In this document: in pieces, positions 24,401-35,988 of the stretch
Layout of the letters: the number at the start of each line of letters is the position of its first letter
Numbering within the stretch: the first letter of the stretch is position 1
Source of the DNA: Rutstroemia sp. NJR-2017a BVV2
Lineage: Eukaryota > Ascomycota > Leotiomycetes > Helotiales > Rutstroemiaceae
DNA length: 64,000 nucleotides
Direction: 5' to 3'
Assembly (NCBI GenBank): GCA_002946415.1
Contig: NJPS01000022.1
Location: 620,001-684,000 of the forward strand
The notes under the pieces: generated by a model
Database searches by the model: none
Told to the model about the DNA's origin: nothing
What the model saw: the letters and a program-made list of their open reading frames with translations, nothing else
Made by a program: the position numbers and the translations under genes

Positions 24401-24899
24401 TCACTTCTCTTCAGCATGCGCCTTCTTCTTGAACAACTTATTCTTCAACTTATCCGCCAACCCAACCGGATGCGGCTGACCCTTAGGCGTCGCATCAACG
24501 ACATTTCCCTCACCCCCACGTCCAAAATGCACGCGCTCGCCCTCCATACTAGGTCTCAATGCGGTTTCGGGAATGCTGTCTGCGTCGTTGCGCTTGGTAG
24601 CTGGGAGGCCTGGGGATCCAATGTTGGCAGCGCCGCCGCGACCGGTGCTGAATGCGCCGTCGCCGTGGTCACCAGCTGGGCCCTCGCGCACGATTTCGCC
24701 GTCGGCGTAGCTGTTAGGGCATTAGTTCGTTTGCTTGATTAGACGCAGTGGGAGATGTGATGGAAGGGAACGGGGTGCGCATACGGTGTGGTGTCGACGC
24801 CAATGTTACCAGCGCCTATGATTATGTGTCAGTATATCCCTCAACTATTGGAAGGGAATAGAACCTACCTCCACGGCCATGACTAACTTCTGCACTCAT
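24401..24899 (-). CDS. DUF3602 glycine-rich small protein
   Basis: Exons (reading order) 24899-24869, 24815-24785 and 24710-24401 give 123 aa; the two first exons are 31 nt each. The protein carries repeated glycine motifs typical of DUF3602: HGRGGAGNIG, TGRGGAANIG and GRGGEGNV, spaced through a polar, disordered chain, and it ends in a basic lysine-rich helix (KLKNKLFKKKAHAEEK). No signal peptide or membrane segment. The family is fungus-specific and of unknown function. The small split N-terminal exons are needed to code the first glycine repeat, which supports the gene model. The identification as DUF3602 rests on the repeated GRGG-x-GN pattern and on size. Confidence 0.85.
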
Positions 24900-26196
24900 T
24901 TTCGCTGTTTGTTCTTAGTTCAGGTGTGTCTGCTTAACGGTTTGCTGAGATGGGCGTCTGTATATAATATAAAAGTAAGCAACTGGAGCAAGTATGCAGG
25001 AACAGAAGATCCTGCGCAATATGTAGTAGTTCTCTCAAGCGCAAATCGCAAATATCCTTGGCTCAGCTACCACCACCGCAATCGCATCAGCCCACACGCA
25101 AGGCGAGCCAACCCCGCGATCGCATCCGTCATCGTTCATCCTACCGAGCAATGAAAGGAAAAAATTCTTTCCTCACGAGAACTAACAAGCCAAAAAACCA
25201 AGGAATTGAGAAATGGTGTGATTGCATACTTACAGTGATGATTTGGTGTGATGATGAAAAAAGTAAACATGCAGCCTTTCTTGCGATGTAGGCAGACAAA
25301 CGAACGAACGCCCCTTCTACCCTGCACCTTACATCTCACACGTGCTTGTATTAGACCACCAGATTTATTTTCTCCGTGCCTTGGCATCCAGATTCCTTTC
25401 ATTCATCTCGCACGCCCGCGGATTCAGCTCTGTTTCTGGTACTTGATGATGTAATTTCCCTCTCCGGACAATGCAGCAGCCAATAATTGACCAGTCGTCA
25501 TCTCCGTTCTCCTTATCTCTCGCAGCGCAAGATAAGGATAAACAAAGAGAGATTTGATAAGGCTTATTATTAAGCTGTGTGGTCTGAGCAAATCACTAAC
25601 TCCTTCGCCTATTTCTAAGGAGGTGTTTATGCCTGAAAAGGAGAGTATATGGAGCATGGAGAAGCTGGAGCTGTGAGGGAGCCAATAATGCGGATGCGAA
25701 GGCCATTTGTTGCATGTCGTATTTGTAGATGTTATGTTATTGAAATGTTTTTGACTCTCTTATCTTTTGCTGCGGAGGAATGGATGGTTACTGATTCGTG
25801 CTCGTGCAGGTGAATCAGGTACCTGTGCTTTTTGGGCGTGGAGATCCGAAATGGGGATGGACATATATCTTCATTTTGGCACTTGACGCCGTACTGAAGC
25901 TTGAGAGATGTGTGTTTTCAAGATTTATCAGAAACTTGGAAGCGCTTTTCCTTGCTTATCCTTTTGATGTAGGATGTGGACAATGATTTGTGCAATCCAG
26001 GCCCGTAACCTTCAGTTTCCTGGAAGAAAAGTACAGGTTTCCATTTACTGCTCTAGCCGCATTGCCCTATTCTCTACTCTCCAGATTGCGACGTAGAATA
26101 TCTACAGACTGCTTCATTCACTGTGTGTAATGCCTTGAGATGTGAGAGATCAAGAGTTAGATACAAGAACTGCCCCCAGAAGTTACCGTAGCTTTC
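24900..26196. other. Intergenic between DUF3602 gene and Lyc1-like gene
   Basis: About 1.3 kb. It must hold the promoter of the DUF3602 gene (reading left from 24899) and the 3' end of the Lyc1-like gene. Frames up to about 90 codons on both strands have no recognised feature. I see no tRNA or repeat. Confidence 0.4.
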
Positions 26197-27438
26197 CTAG
26201 CACCAAGCATAATGCTCATTGTTGATCCAAAGCGGCGGTGGACCCTCTCCACCATTTCTATCAAACCAAAGAACACTTGCAATACTATCTTCTTCTCTCT
26301 CCTCCACCGCATGTCCGATCTCAAGCATGTTTACTATTCTGGTGACCTCTGGTGTCGGATGCCACAACTTCACTTGATCTAGCTTCCACTCCGCCGCTTC
26401 GTTTTGAGCAGCGCTCAGGACCGTTTCCAAATACATAAGCTGATGCCGCCTGATATTCTGACGCTGAAGTGAATCCGGCCAGTAGATGCCACAGTGTTCC
26501 AAGGCATTCGTAGGCTCAATGCTTTCCTCGTCATCCCTCTCGAACACAATCCGTAGAATATACAATGTATTATCACCCTTCCCGTCCGCCGGGTCTGAGT
26601 AATATCTATGCGTCCAAATCACCCAAACCCTCCTACCCTCCGGTCCGGCAATCGCACCCTTAACCTCTGGAATCTTCCCAAAAAGTATATTGCAGGTAAA
26701 TTCCTCCCTACTCATATGCCAAAGCATATGATTCACATCCGGCACGATTGAAAAGCGCTCCTGAGCCCCATCCCCCTCCACCGGCACACTCATCGCCTTC
26801 CTAATCATCACCTCATCTTTCCAACACAGGGCCGGGAGATCTTCTTTCGAAATGCATGTTTCCGGCTCTTGCCACCATCTGTCCACACTCTCAACGGGCT
26901 TAAACACAAGATGCGAATTAGTAGGCGTTGGCCTCCATCCAAACCTCGCATAATACTCCTTCCCAATATCAGAATACAGCACACTCCCCACACACTTCCT
27001 TATCCCACAAATATCCTCCTGCCAATTCCTCAGCGTCGCCTTCAACTCCCTCATCATCCTCCCAGCGTATCCTCTCCCACGATACTTTTCTGCGCAAAAC
27101 ACACTTGCCACCCCATGAACGAACACATCTCGCACACGTCCACTGGCGTCGCTTACGAGCGACCGTTTGCGGAAAGTTTCACAGGAGCAGATAATTGTTC
27201 GCTGGTTTGCATTAGGGGACTGGCTTCGGTCTACTAAGATCCAGAGTGTCAGTCCGTCGTTTTTGGCCAGCGGAACGGTGGTTAAGTGCAGGGATTCCCT
27301 GAGGTAGGTGGAGGTGGGGAGCGCGTCTTTCCAGGAGCTGGAGGTGGAGGTCCAGATTGTGGTGCACTCTTCGGGTGTGGGGTGGCTGAGAATGAGAGTG
27401 GTGGAGTTGGAGTCTGGTAAATTGGGGGTGGGTTCCAT
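26197..27438 (-). CDS. Lyc1-like GNAT family N-acetyltransferase
   Basis: Single exon, 413 aa, starting at the ATG at 27438; an in-frame TTG 12 codons upstream is less likely. The N-terminal half has a GNAT fold: the acetyl-CoA-binding loop is visible as YRGRGYAGRMM at about residues 120-130, preceded by the strand HGVASVFCAEK and followed by SVLYSDIGKEYYARFGW, a typical GNAT last strand and helix. The C-terminal half is an alpha/beta extension ending in LWINNEHYAWC. The overall plan matches fungal LYC1, the lysine N6-acetyltransferase of yeasts that starts lysine catabolism. Filamentous fungi have several paralogues, so substrate is uncertain. No introns. Confidence 0.8.
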   Translation of the reverse strand: MEPTPNLPDSNSTTLILSHPTPEECTTIWTSTSSSWKDALPTSTYLRESLHLTTVPLAKNDGLTLWILVDRSQSPNANQRTIICSCETFRKRSLVSDASGRVRDVFVHGVASVFCAEKYRGRGYAGRMMRELKATLRNWQEDICGIRKCVGSVLYSDIGKEYYARFGWRPTPTNSHLVFKPVESVDRWWQEPETCISKEDLPALCWKDEVMIRKAMSVPVEGDGAQERFSIVPDVNHMLWHMSREEFTCNILFGKIPEVKGAIAGPEGRRVWVIWTHRYYSDPADGKGDNTLYILRIVFERDDEESIEPTNALEHCGIYWPDSLQRQNIRRHQLMYLETVLSAAQNEAAEWKLDQVKLWHPTPEVTRIVNMLEIGHAVEEREEDSIASVLWFDRNGGEGPPPLWINNEHYAWC

Positions 27439-27816
27439 CTTGTGTCGGAAATGGACAACGTGTGTAAGGAACAAATGGTCTGAGGAACATTTGGATTTTC
27501 TGTGGCGGCTTGCGTATATTTTTATGTGTTGGCTGTAAGCGAGCGGCTGTCATCTATGTTACGGAGGATAAGGTTCAGGATATACTGTTTATATGCAGCT
27601 GACTACAGAAATGGAATACATAGAGAACCAACAACTGTTCCATATAGGATGAGTAGCATGAAGCGATCTCCATCGTCGGTTTCGGAACGGAGCTTGTAAA
27701 TTAAAACTAAATATTTCAACATTGCTAATGGGAGTGGAAGTCACAGATAGAACAAACGTGCAGAACCACGCTGAAAAAGTACAGAATATAAGATTACATG
27801 AAGAGAAAGATTCGGC
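27439..27816. other. Short intergenic, Lyc1-like promoter and phosphate carrier 3' end
   Basis: 378 bp between the start of the Lyc1-like gene and the stop of the phosphate carrier gene, both on the minus strand. It contains only short chance frames and presumably the promoter of the former and the polyadenylation region of the latter gene is at its left edge. Confidence 0.4.
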
Positions 27817-29513
27817 TTATTGGGTGGTGATTTTGGCCTGTTGCTTTGGTGGTGAACCTCCTCCAGTAGTTGGGAAACCCATGAAGATCTTGAAGTAATC
27901 CTGCGAATGTTGTCAGTAGAAATCGAATTAGCCCAAGGGAAATACTTACATAGATCATCCATTGCAAACCAGTAAGAGTTCCGATCATGACCTGTATAAT
28001 TCATCAGTAACAGATTCATAACGGAAGTATAAGGATCGACCTACAATACGAACTGGAAGTCCGTTCCACAAACCAGCGAATCCAATATCTTTATAGATAC
28101 GTCCCATTGCAGCACCAAAAGCCTCACCAGGAGCTCGGCTGGCGTTCAATTTCGAGACCTACATTGGTTAGAAGAGTCATCAAACGAGCTCACAGCTACG
28201 TACCATAACATCAGCAGGATGAGAAACGACAGCACAAAGAATACCAGCAAGATAACCACCAGTGAATGAGACACCAGTCTGAGCCAGTTTGCTGTAGTCA
28301 CTCTTCTGGCCTGGAAGACGATCGTAGATCATCTCGACAATAGTCTCGAAAGATGCGAACTTCATCATAGTGTATGGGATTTGACGACCCCAAAGAGGAT
28401 ACAATCCCTTGTAAAGTCCACCTACACCTTCCTTTCCAATGATTTGACGTAGGCCATCTGCTGTGCCTTTCGCGAATGGTGGAATGGTCGTCTGCATTCT
28501 GACCTTCACGGCTTCAAAGGGACAGAGCGCGACGTCGGCGATGACTTCGGCAGAGGCACTTGCTGCTAGGTAGAGAGCGGTCTTATATCTGTACGCGTTC
28601 TCTGGTCCGGCGATGTCGGCGTAGAGCTTCTTGAAGTACTCGTATCCTCCGTATTTGAATGCACCTTGAGCGGAGTAACCAAAGAATGTCGGTCCCCAAC
28701 CGGTATAGATACCTCGGAATCCTTCAGCTCGACCGATCTTGCCCCAGGCTTGGAAGTTTCCGGTATACATTTTCGAATCCACTTGACGACGACATTTCAC
28801 CAGATCAAGTGGTGTGACAGCGGTATGGGTGAGGCCCTAAGAATGGCTGTGGTCAGTATACCTCCTAGATGCGTAGTGCATACACAAGTAGCGGATCATG
28901 ATCCCTAACAAGGACACTTCCTCTTACACTTTCCAACTATAAATTCCCGAGGCAAAGTATGAAAATATGAATGAGCCTTGAAAGTAGCCGAAAGAAAGGG
29001 GGTCCATTGAGTAGATGAGGGTGGCCGGTCAAAACCTAAGGAATTTCGGGAAAGAAAAGTAGGATTCTCTCGCAGATAGCCTCGAAGTCCACTTCCATAC
29101 ATAATAACCTCTCCGGGCATACAGAACCTGGCAATACCACAACTTCACATATCTCACAGAGACCTAAAATAACTTACGCAAGCAAGTAAACCACCAGCAA
29201 CACAGGCAGCGTAATAAGTAGGCGAATACAACTCAATCGTACTCGGCTTTCCCATCGCCTTCGCCGTCCCCTTCTCCAATTCCTTTCTGGCCTCCGCACT
29301 CAACGCATTTGCCTTATTCTTCGCATCATCAACGACGGACCAAGCAGTGTAGAGTTCCGGGCGAGCTTGAAGTGGGGTGCGCTTAGGCCGGGGTTGGGGG
29401 GTGGAAGCGGAAGTGGAGCTTGGTCGAGTCTCGGGCTCGGGCCGACGATCGTGAAGAATAGCAGGCGGGAAGAGGGTGTTCAGAGTCTCCCTGGATGGAA
29501 ATATGGAAGGCAT
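27817..29513 (-). CDS. mir1: Mitochondrial phosphate carrier (SLC25A3/Mir1 type)
   Basis: This inner-membrane carrier imports phosphate with protons for ATP synthesis. Exons (reading order) 29513-29178, 28836-28204, 28158-28045, 27991-27950 and 27900-27817 give 402 aa. The first 90 residues are an extended proline/serine-rich presequence and a helix (AKNKANALSAEARKELEKG). Three carrier repeats follow, each with its signature: TPLDLVKCRRQ, CPFEAVKVRMQ, and HPADVMVSKLN. The phosphate-carrier-specific SPTYYAACVAGG begins the first transmembrane helix, and the chain ends in TTGGGSPPKQQAKITTQ. One exon is only 42 nt. Intron 1 is 341 nt, several times longer than the others (about 45-53 nt). Identification is secure. 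Confidence 0.95.
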
Positions 29514-30266
29514 GGTGAGGAAAATAACTGGATTGTAACCTGATGATGGAAATTGGAGAATTATTGGGATTTTCGTGAGTTATATATTTGCGAAATACGA
29601 GACCCGGTCAATGTTCTGACATAGGTTGGTCCTGAGGGAAGCTCCCAATCAACCAATGAGAGACGAGTGTATACGGACGACAAGGGTAGCAGTTTCTGGA
29701 CGTTCTTAGATTTCAAGATGACAATTTTAATCTCTCAAGTAGGTAACGCAACTTCAGATGCGAACGAAGTGAAGAGAGTTGTTTTATGGAGTCCCAATTT
29801 GGGTTACTCGTACTTCCGTACAATGTTACAGGAAACCAGCCGTTACAGCTGATACAATTAACCGGCCAAGAAAGAGCTTCCACACTCTGTCGTCACAGTC
29901 TGGTAACTGCACTGCAGCACAAAGAATTACCCCTCATCGTGACTCGTGAGTAAGCTCCGGCACCCTCCGACCAGCCAGGGCTTAGCGGCATGAAAATTAT
30001 ACTGCGGAAAAACGTAACCTTAGCATATGACATTTAGCTTCTGTTTAACTAAGACTATGCAAAGTAATTTGGTGGACGTTTGACGACAATTGGAACGGCA
30101 ACTATAGGAAAACAAACAACGGGCCAACCTAAGACTGTTGCTTCATTGCCCAGAATCTTTGTATGCTCAGTTCAGTGCCCAACGGAAAGGAAAGACTCAC
30201 TCCTACCCCGTACCTCTACACATCTTGTCCAAATTACAAATACAATACCGAAAATCAACAACAGCC
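29514..30266. promoter_or_regulatory. Divergent intergenic region, phosphate carrier and CBS protein
   Basis: 753 bp between two divergent start codons. No gene is visible; several short frames at 30080-30370 overlap the next gene. The last 60 bases before 30267 are A/C rich (aaaatcaacaacagcc immediately before ATG), a good fungal start context. Confidence 0.5.
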
Positions 30267-30864
30267 ATGGCGACCTCGATATCCGCAGAACCTACCAGCG
30301 CGGTATCCAGCACCCCAGATGGCTCCTCAACCTCGAATCCGCCTCTCTCAAAGCTAGCAAATCGCTATAGAGGGGTAAGCTACCTCCTCCTCCCCCAGCC
30401 AATATCTCAATGAACTAACCCCTCCCCCCCAGGCCACAGTCGAAGACCTCGATCCCCCCTCTGCCCTATCCTGCAACCCCACCGACCCCATCTCCTACGC
30501 GCTCCTCACAGCCTTCGAGCGCGACTACACGCACCTCACAGTCGTAACACCGGACACGCGGGCGCTGCTCGGGTATCTCTCGATCCCGCACCTGCGGACT
30601 CTCCTCGAGCAAGGCACCGTGCAAGAGACCGACGAAGTGGCGAAGGCGATGGTGAAGTTCCGGCGGAAGGGCAAGGTCTACAAAGTCATTACAATGGACA
30701 CACCGCTGGAAGAGCTGGAGAGCTTTTTCAACGGGGTGGGCGAGGAGGCGGAGGGGAGGGGGAAGCAGGAGTTTGCGGTGGTGACGGATGAGCGGAGGAG
30801 GTTTGTGCTGGGGGTGGCGACGAGGACGGATTTGGAGGAGTTTGCGAAGAGGAGGCCGGCTTAG
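30267..30864 (+). CDS. CBS-domain pair protein, 179 aa
   Basis: Exons 30267-30374 and 30433-30864 give 179 aa. Residues 1-36 are a serine/threonine-rich tail. The second exon encodes two CBS motifs: the first with ISYALLTAFERDYTHLTVV then LLGYLSIPHLRTLL; the second with MDTPLEELESFF, FAVVTDERRRFVLGVATRTDLEEF. CBS pairs usually bind adenine nucleotides and act as regulatory modules; as a stand-alone small protein the target is unknown. The second exon is GC-rich compared with its surroundings. Intron 58 nt, phase 0. Confidence in the domain call is high, function open. Confidence 0.85.
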
Positions 30865-31841
30865 GGGGGAAGGGGTTGGGTAAGGGAGGGAGGGATGGGT
30901 TGAAGTGGGATGAGGTTTAATGTGGAGAGATTACATGCTTTGATGCATAGCGCGGATTTTGGAGATACAGAGAGTATTGGAATGGTCGTAGATTGGCCAT
31001 GGGTATGATCCTACCCAGCATTGAGCGAAGGAAGTGGGAAAAAGGCCTTCAACACAAACACTAGATATTCAACACTGATACCACAAAATTCAACTTTACT
31101 ACAAAGCCAATAATACGCAAGAACATGAATGATTATCCGTTCCCACCTGGCCCTTCCGATTCGTCCTGACCCGTTGAAAGACGCTCCTCGCAAACCCTAG
31201 TAACTAGCTCTTTCCCGCAAACCATGCCATGCTAATAGACGAGGCGACAGCTTCTATAGATGCAGTCGTCCCCTCATTTCAGACCACAACTTTACTCCTA
31301 CTTCTTCTTCATTGGCAAGTAACTCCTCGCTGGAAACCCATGGGATTGCGATATTCACTCACTCATATTTTTCACACGTAACGTAAGCTGAGCTCATAAA
31401 TATTAGATGAGAATGAATGTTCTCTGAATTCATTGTCAAAATAGTGGCATTAGAAGACAGGGCTGTGTTAACTTTCGAGGCGATGTACATACAAGACCAT
31501 TGGGGACATCGATGCGATGATAATTCAAAGCAAGACTGCGAGTATGTTGCATCCACTTTTCAGGTACAAAGCAGCCATATTCAGCATCCAAGTGCCCATA
31601 AAACGAACCCAAACCTGCAAGCAGCAAAAAGCTAACATAAATGTCATACATACATACACACTGGATGCTACCCGAAGTTAAACTCAAAATCAAAATCATT
31701 TGGAAAAAAGGCTTTTTCATTCTGCTAACAAGACGAAAAGGAGATAAACTATCCACTCCCAACATGAAAACTTCCCTCGTTTGTTCCTATCTAATCACAT
31801 TCCTTTCAGGATATCTAGTTTCTAGGTTGCAGAGACAGAAT
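30865..31841. other. Intergenic between convergent CBS and G6PD genes
   Basis: About 980 bp between the 3' ends of two convergent genes. It should hold both polyadenylation regions. Frames of up to 109 codons at 31436-31765 (minus) and 31641-31970 (plus) overlap each other and show no domain. Confidence 0.4.
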
Positions 31842-33826
31842 TTACAGCTTGTTTGGTGCTGTCTGTGTGGTTGGCCATTGGTAACCGGCTGCGTCGCTGA
31901 ATTTGTAGCCATAAGAAGAGGTGAAGTCATCGAGGACGGCGGGACCGCGCGAGCCTATAAAATATGTTAGCTTGAATGTCGCTAAAATGACGTTGTTTCC
32001 ACTGAAAAAGCTTACCGTATGGGTATTCCATGGGGATGATCTCCTTGTTGTCATCGAGGTAGTGAAGGAGTGGTGTGAAGATTCTCCAACTTGCATCGAG
32101 TTCATCATCACGCACGAAGTTGGAGTGGTCGCCCTTTAGGGCGTCGAGAATGAGAGACTCGTATGCTTCTGGGATCTTGAGATCCGAGAATCTTCGGCGG
32201 TAGGTCAAGTCAAGCTCGGTAACGACAGTCTGCATGCTCAACCCGGGAAGCTTTGAGTTCATCTTGATGTAGACACTCTCGTTGGGCTGAATACGCATGA
32301 CAAGCTCGTTTCTTGGGATATCCTTGAAGATACCTGAGGTCACATCCTTGAATTGGATTCTGATCTCGGTTTTCTGCTCGTTCAGAGCCTTACCTGCCTT
32401 CAGGATGAATGGCACACCGTCCCAGCGCTCGTTTTTGATGTAGGCGACCATTGCGCAGAAGGTTGGACATCTCGAGTCCTTTGGAACTGTGTCATCCTCC
32501 TTGTAGGAAGGCTTGGTGCCATCCAGAGACTTGCCATACTGTCCAATGATGACGTTCTTTGGCTCGATTGCTGGAATACCGCGGAGAACGCGGACCTTCT
32601 CGTCTCTGATGTCCTCCGCGGAGAAAGAGATTGGTCGTTCCATAGCAAGTAGGGTGAGGACTTGTAGAAGATGGTTTTGCATGACATCTCTGATGATACC
32701 GAACTCGTCGAAATATCCTCCTCGTCCTTCTGTTCCAAAAGGCTCCTTGAAGGTAATCTGCACGTTGTCGATGTGATTGCGGTTCCAGGTGGCACCGAAG
32801 AATTCATTTCCAAATCTCAAAATCAAAATGTTCTTGACCATCTCCTTTCCGAGGTAGTGATCAATACGGAAGATCTCCTCCTCCTTCCAGTTCGGCTCCA
32901 AAGACTTTTGCAGCTCTCGAGAACTTCCCAAATCCTTTCCAAATGGTTTCTCGACCTAGGAGATAAAGTTAGCATGCGCCAGGCGGAAAGCTAGGGAGAG
33001 GCAGATCCTACAATGATTCTTGCAATGCCATTCTTTGGGTATGTGTTGGCTTTCAGTTGTTGGGACACAGTAGTGAAGACGCTTGGGGGTAAAGCCATGT
33101 AGAAGATTCGGTTTGCCTCGGATCGGCCTTTCTCGAACTCTTCGCAGTGTTTTCGAAGCTCGGTGAACCCCTCAGGCTTATCATACTGTCCTGAAACATA
33201 TGTGCAGATGTCACAGAACTCCTGGAGCTGCTGCTCCATATCCTTCGTTGGGGTCTTAATATGCGACTTGACCCTCTTAATGTATTCCTCATGGTCCATC
33301 TTCGTTCGTGCATATCCGATGATCCTGGTGTCTTTGGGCAAAAATTGGTTGCGATACTGTGGTAATGATTAATTCGGGCCGGTTGCTTGAGATCCGCTTT
33401 CTCTACTTACGAGACCAAAAAGAGCCGGAAACTGCGGGTAGCACAAATCAGTAGAGTTCTAACTCATAGATGGGAGAGATCCTAACCGTCTTCTTCTTCG
33501 CCAAATCACCGGATGCTCCCAAAACGATGATAATGGTGTTATCCTTCAATTCGATCGTTCTGAAGTGGGGGAGAAAACAGTTAGCTATCACTCTTCGTAA
33601 AAGCAATTAAACGGTGCCATTGCGGGCGAAAACATCTCCTGGAGAATTCTATCATAATGCTACAGCTTCAAAGATGCGTCCCGACTACTCTAGCATAGTG
33701 GTTGGGGATCGGAAGAGGTATGTTGATGTGCCTCTTTAGTGACGTAGAAGCGCCGGAGTATTAGACCAACGAGCAAACATACCCAGCATTGCCAGGATCT
33801 TCTGGCTTGATAACAGTGTCGGCCAT
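31842..33826 (-). CDS. gsdA: Glucose-6-phosphate 1-dehydrogenase
   Basis: First enzyme of the oxidative pentose phosphate pathway: glucose 6-phosphate plus NADP to 6-phosphogluconolactone plus NADPH, in the cytosol. Six exons (reading order) 33826-33783, 33559-33487, 33431-33411, 33356-33012, 32955-32016 and 31954-31842 give 511 aa, normal length. The coenzyme loop GASGDLAKKK is at 29-38, the EKPFGKD substrate lysine at 163-169, and the active site RIDHYLGKE at 191-199 with the catalytic histidine H194. Exon 3 is only 21 nt and encodes FPALFGL, the helix that follows the coenzyme loop, so it is essential. The first two introns are long (223 and 55 nt respectively), the first being the longest. 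Symbol follows Aspergillus usage; zwf1 is the yeast name. Confidence 0.97.
33411..33431 (-). other. 21-nt microexon of the G6PD gene
   Basis: Flanked by ag on the acceptor side and gt on the donor side, in phase 0 at both ends. It encodes seven residues, FPALFGL, that join KKKT to YRNQF, restoring the conserved dehydrogenase sequence. Skipping it would keep frame but remove a core helix. Confidence 0.9.
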
Positions 33827-35194
33827 TGTGGATAATTTGATTTGAATAGAACAGAAGTATAAGAAACAGTGAAAATCAACGGGTATTTCGAGGACGAGGA
33901 CTGGTAATTGTATGCGGGCAGGACAAGAAAGTGTTGGGTCTGTCGGTTTTGATGGAAGAACCCCGCTAAGATGACGGATGAAAAAGTATTAGCTGGGCGG
34001 TTTCTATCTCCGGATAGACCCCGAGGAGCCGGCTGCAATATGTCAACACTGGAGGGGGAGTTCTGGCGGACGAATAATAGTAATCGCCCTTCCTCCAGCT
34101 TCAGCTCGCAACAATTGCGATCCTCAAACCAAGTCCGTGTTTCGAGGATCTGTTCTTTGTCTTATCACATATCTGGTAATCAGGTCGTCTTCAATGACGA
34201 TATTTACGTAGACATTACTCCTGCAACTGCCACTATCGCCATAGCTACTGTTAAAGCCGATCATGTATTGATTGACGCTGTAGCTTTGCGAAATAGCCCC
34301 GCCCCTCTATTGACGAAAAAGTTTGGTACAGGAGCTGCCTGGGCCCATACAGTAGGTGCAGCCAAATTTACGATCCTTACCTAACAATGCAGATTATAAA
34401 GCACACTGCATCGAGTCTTCATTCTGTACTGTGTATGTTACAAAGTCATGATCTAAACGTGGATATGACCTGCGATTTGCACAGCAATTTAGTGGTATTA
34501 TCAAGTAAAAAGTAATTGATGCTATACGCTCAACCACCGACAATGATGTCGCGATACCATTGTAGTTTGGCGACCGATGGTCTGCAATCGAACAGAGACA
34601 GTGATATGTATGCATGGTTCGCCTGGCTCGGAAACTTCAATAACCTCGAGATCAATGAATAACATAGCAAAACACACGCTGGAGTTGTAGCATCGGTTCG
34701 GAAGCAAGGATTATCGTATAAATGTTGGTGACAGTTGTACATTGATGACTCCGCGACTCCTCGCAAGCCATAACACATCAACCTAAATAGACCGGGCTGG
34801 ATGTGTGACTGAGGTTTCTACATCATGCAAATTGATGCGAGCGTTGATGCGTGATGCGTGATGCGAGTTGAAGAGGTACACCAGGAGAAATAGTTATTCC
34901 GCTTGAAGCGAGCACGGAAAAATGACAAGTCTCGTCAACACGTAGAAGACTGATATATGAGGCCACAAGGGCTTGGAAAGATAATTCTTAGTCAGCGGGG
35001 CAGACGAGCCCTAGAATTTTAGCGACCCTGCAACGAATTTCAATTTGGGGAAAAAGAAGTTAACGACCAACGACAATCTCGACGCCGACAACCTCACCGC
35101 CCACCGAACGAAGTCTTTTAATTAGGACTTGTCGTTGATTTATTCATCACAAACCTCTCGACATCCATCATATTTTCGAGAGAACTTCGCCAAA
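33827..35194. promoter_or_regulatory. Divergent intergenic region, G6PD and eL33
   Basis: About 1.37 kb. A 137-codon plus frame at 33971-34384 overlaps the presumed G6PD promoter and lacks any domain. A short tandem series of tgatgcg units is at about 34838-34865. The sequence ccctagaattttag at about 35009-35022 and the C/A-rich cgacgccgacaacctcacc near 35078 precede the ribosomal protein gene. Confidence 0.4.
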
Positions 35195-35988
35195 ATGCCA
35201 TCCGAAGCCGGTCACAGACGTGAGTTTTATCTTAGTCCAAGATTGCACGCATTGGTCTCGTATACACGAAGCTGCTAGGTACTGGGCAATCGCAAGATGC
35301 AGAGATGCTCGTGGGAATTTCGTGTTGCGGACAATGCCAGTTTTGTGGTTTTATGGTTTCGATATAATTGCTGACTTTTGTGTGCTTTTAGTCTATGTTA
35401 AGTAAGTTCACATCCAATTTCGCTGAAGCAAAGTGGCTGGGAACGAATGCAATCGAAGAGGAAGAAGGAAGGAGGATGATGTCTGCGGTTGCGAGAGAAT
35501 GTTACGTCGTGGGGTTTCGCGACACTTGCATTCGGTATAACGGAGATGGTATTTCGGACATGTCACTGATTGTGATCACTTTAGGGGTCGTCACCTCAGT
35601 TACCAACGTGGCAAGAGGAACACCACACCGAGCACCAGCCTGATCAAGATCGAGGGTGTTGATACCACCGAGGCTGCCAAGTACGTAACACAGCGACGTC
35701 GTCTCGTGGATGGCATTGGATTCTAACATACTGTAGCTTCTACTGCGGAAAGAAGGTCGCTTTCGTTTACCGTGCGCAAAAGGAGGTCCGAGGATCAAAG
35801 ATTAGAGTCATCTGGGGCAAGATCGCTAGACCACACGGTATGATGAAAAATGCACGACTGAGGATTCGCTTTGCTGACAGTATTTGATAGGAAACTCCGG
35901 TGTTGTACGTGCACGATTCAGACAAAACCTCCCACCTAAGTCCTTTGGCGCATCCGTTCGAGTTATGCTGTATCCTTCTTCGGTATAG
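35195..35988 (+). CDS. rpl33: 60S ribosomal protein eL33 (L33/L35A)
   Basis: Structural protein of the large ribosomal subunit. Five exons, 35195-35219, 35392-35401, 35585-35680, 35737-35837 and 35891-35988, give 109 aa, the family's usual length. Recognisable blocks are [13 protein letters not shown] at the N terminus, [11 protein letters not shown] in the middle, and [15 protein letters not shown], then [11 protein letters not shown], and the end [11 protein letters not shown]. Exon 2 is just 10 nt (phases 1 and 2) and codes most of LYVK. Introns 1 (172 nt) and 2 (183 nt) are long for this window, as is frequent in ribosomal protein genes with an early intron. Identification is secure. Confidence 0.97.
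35392..35401 (+). other. 10-nt microexon of the eL33 gene
   Basis: The bases tctatgttaa lie between gtgcttttag and gtaagttc. They supply the residues L-Y-V and part of K needed to connect HR to GRHLS, as in all eL33 proteins. Confidence 0.9.
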
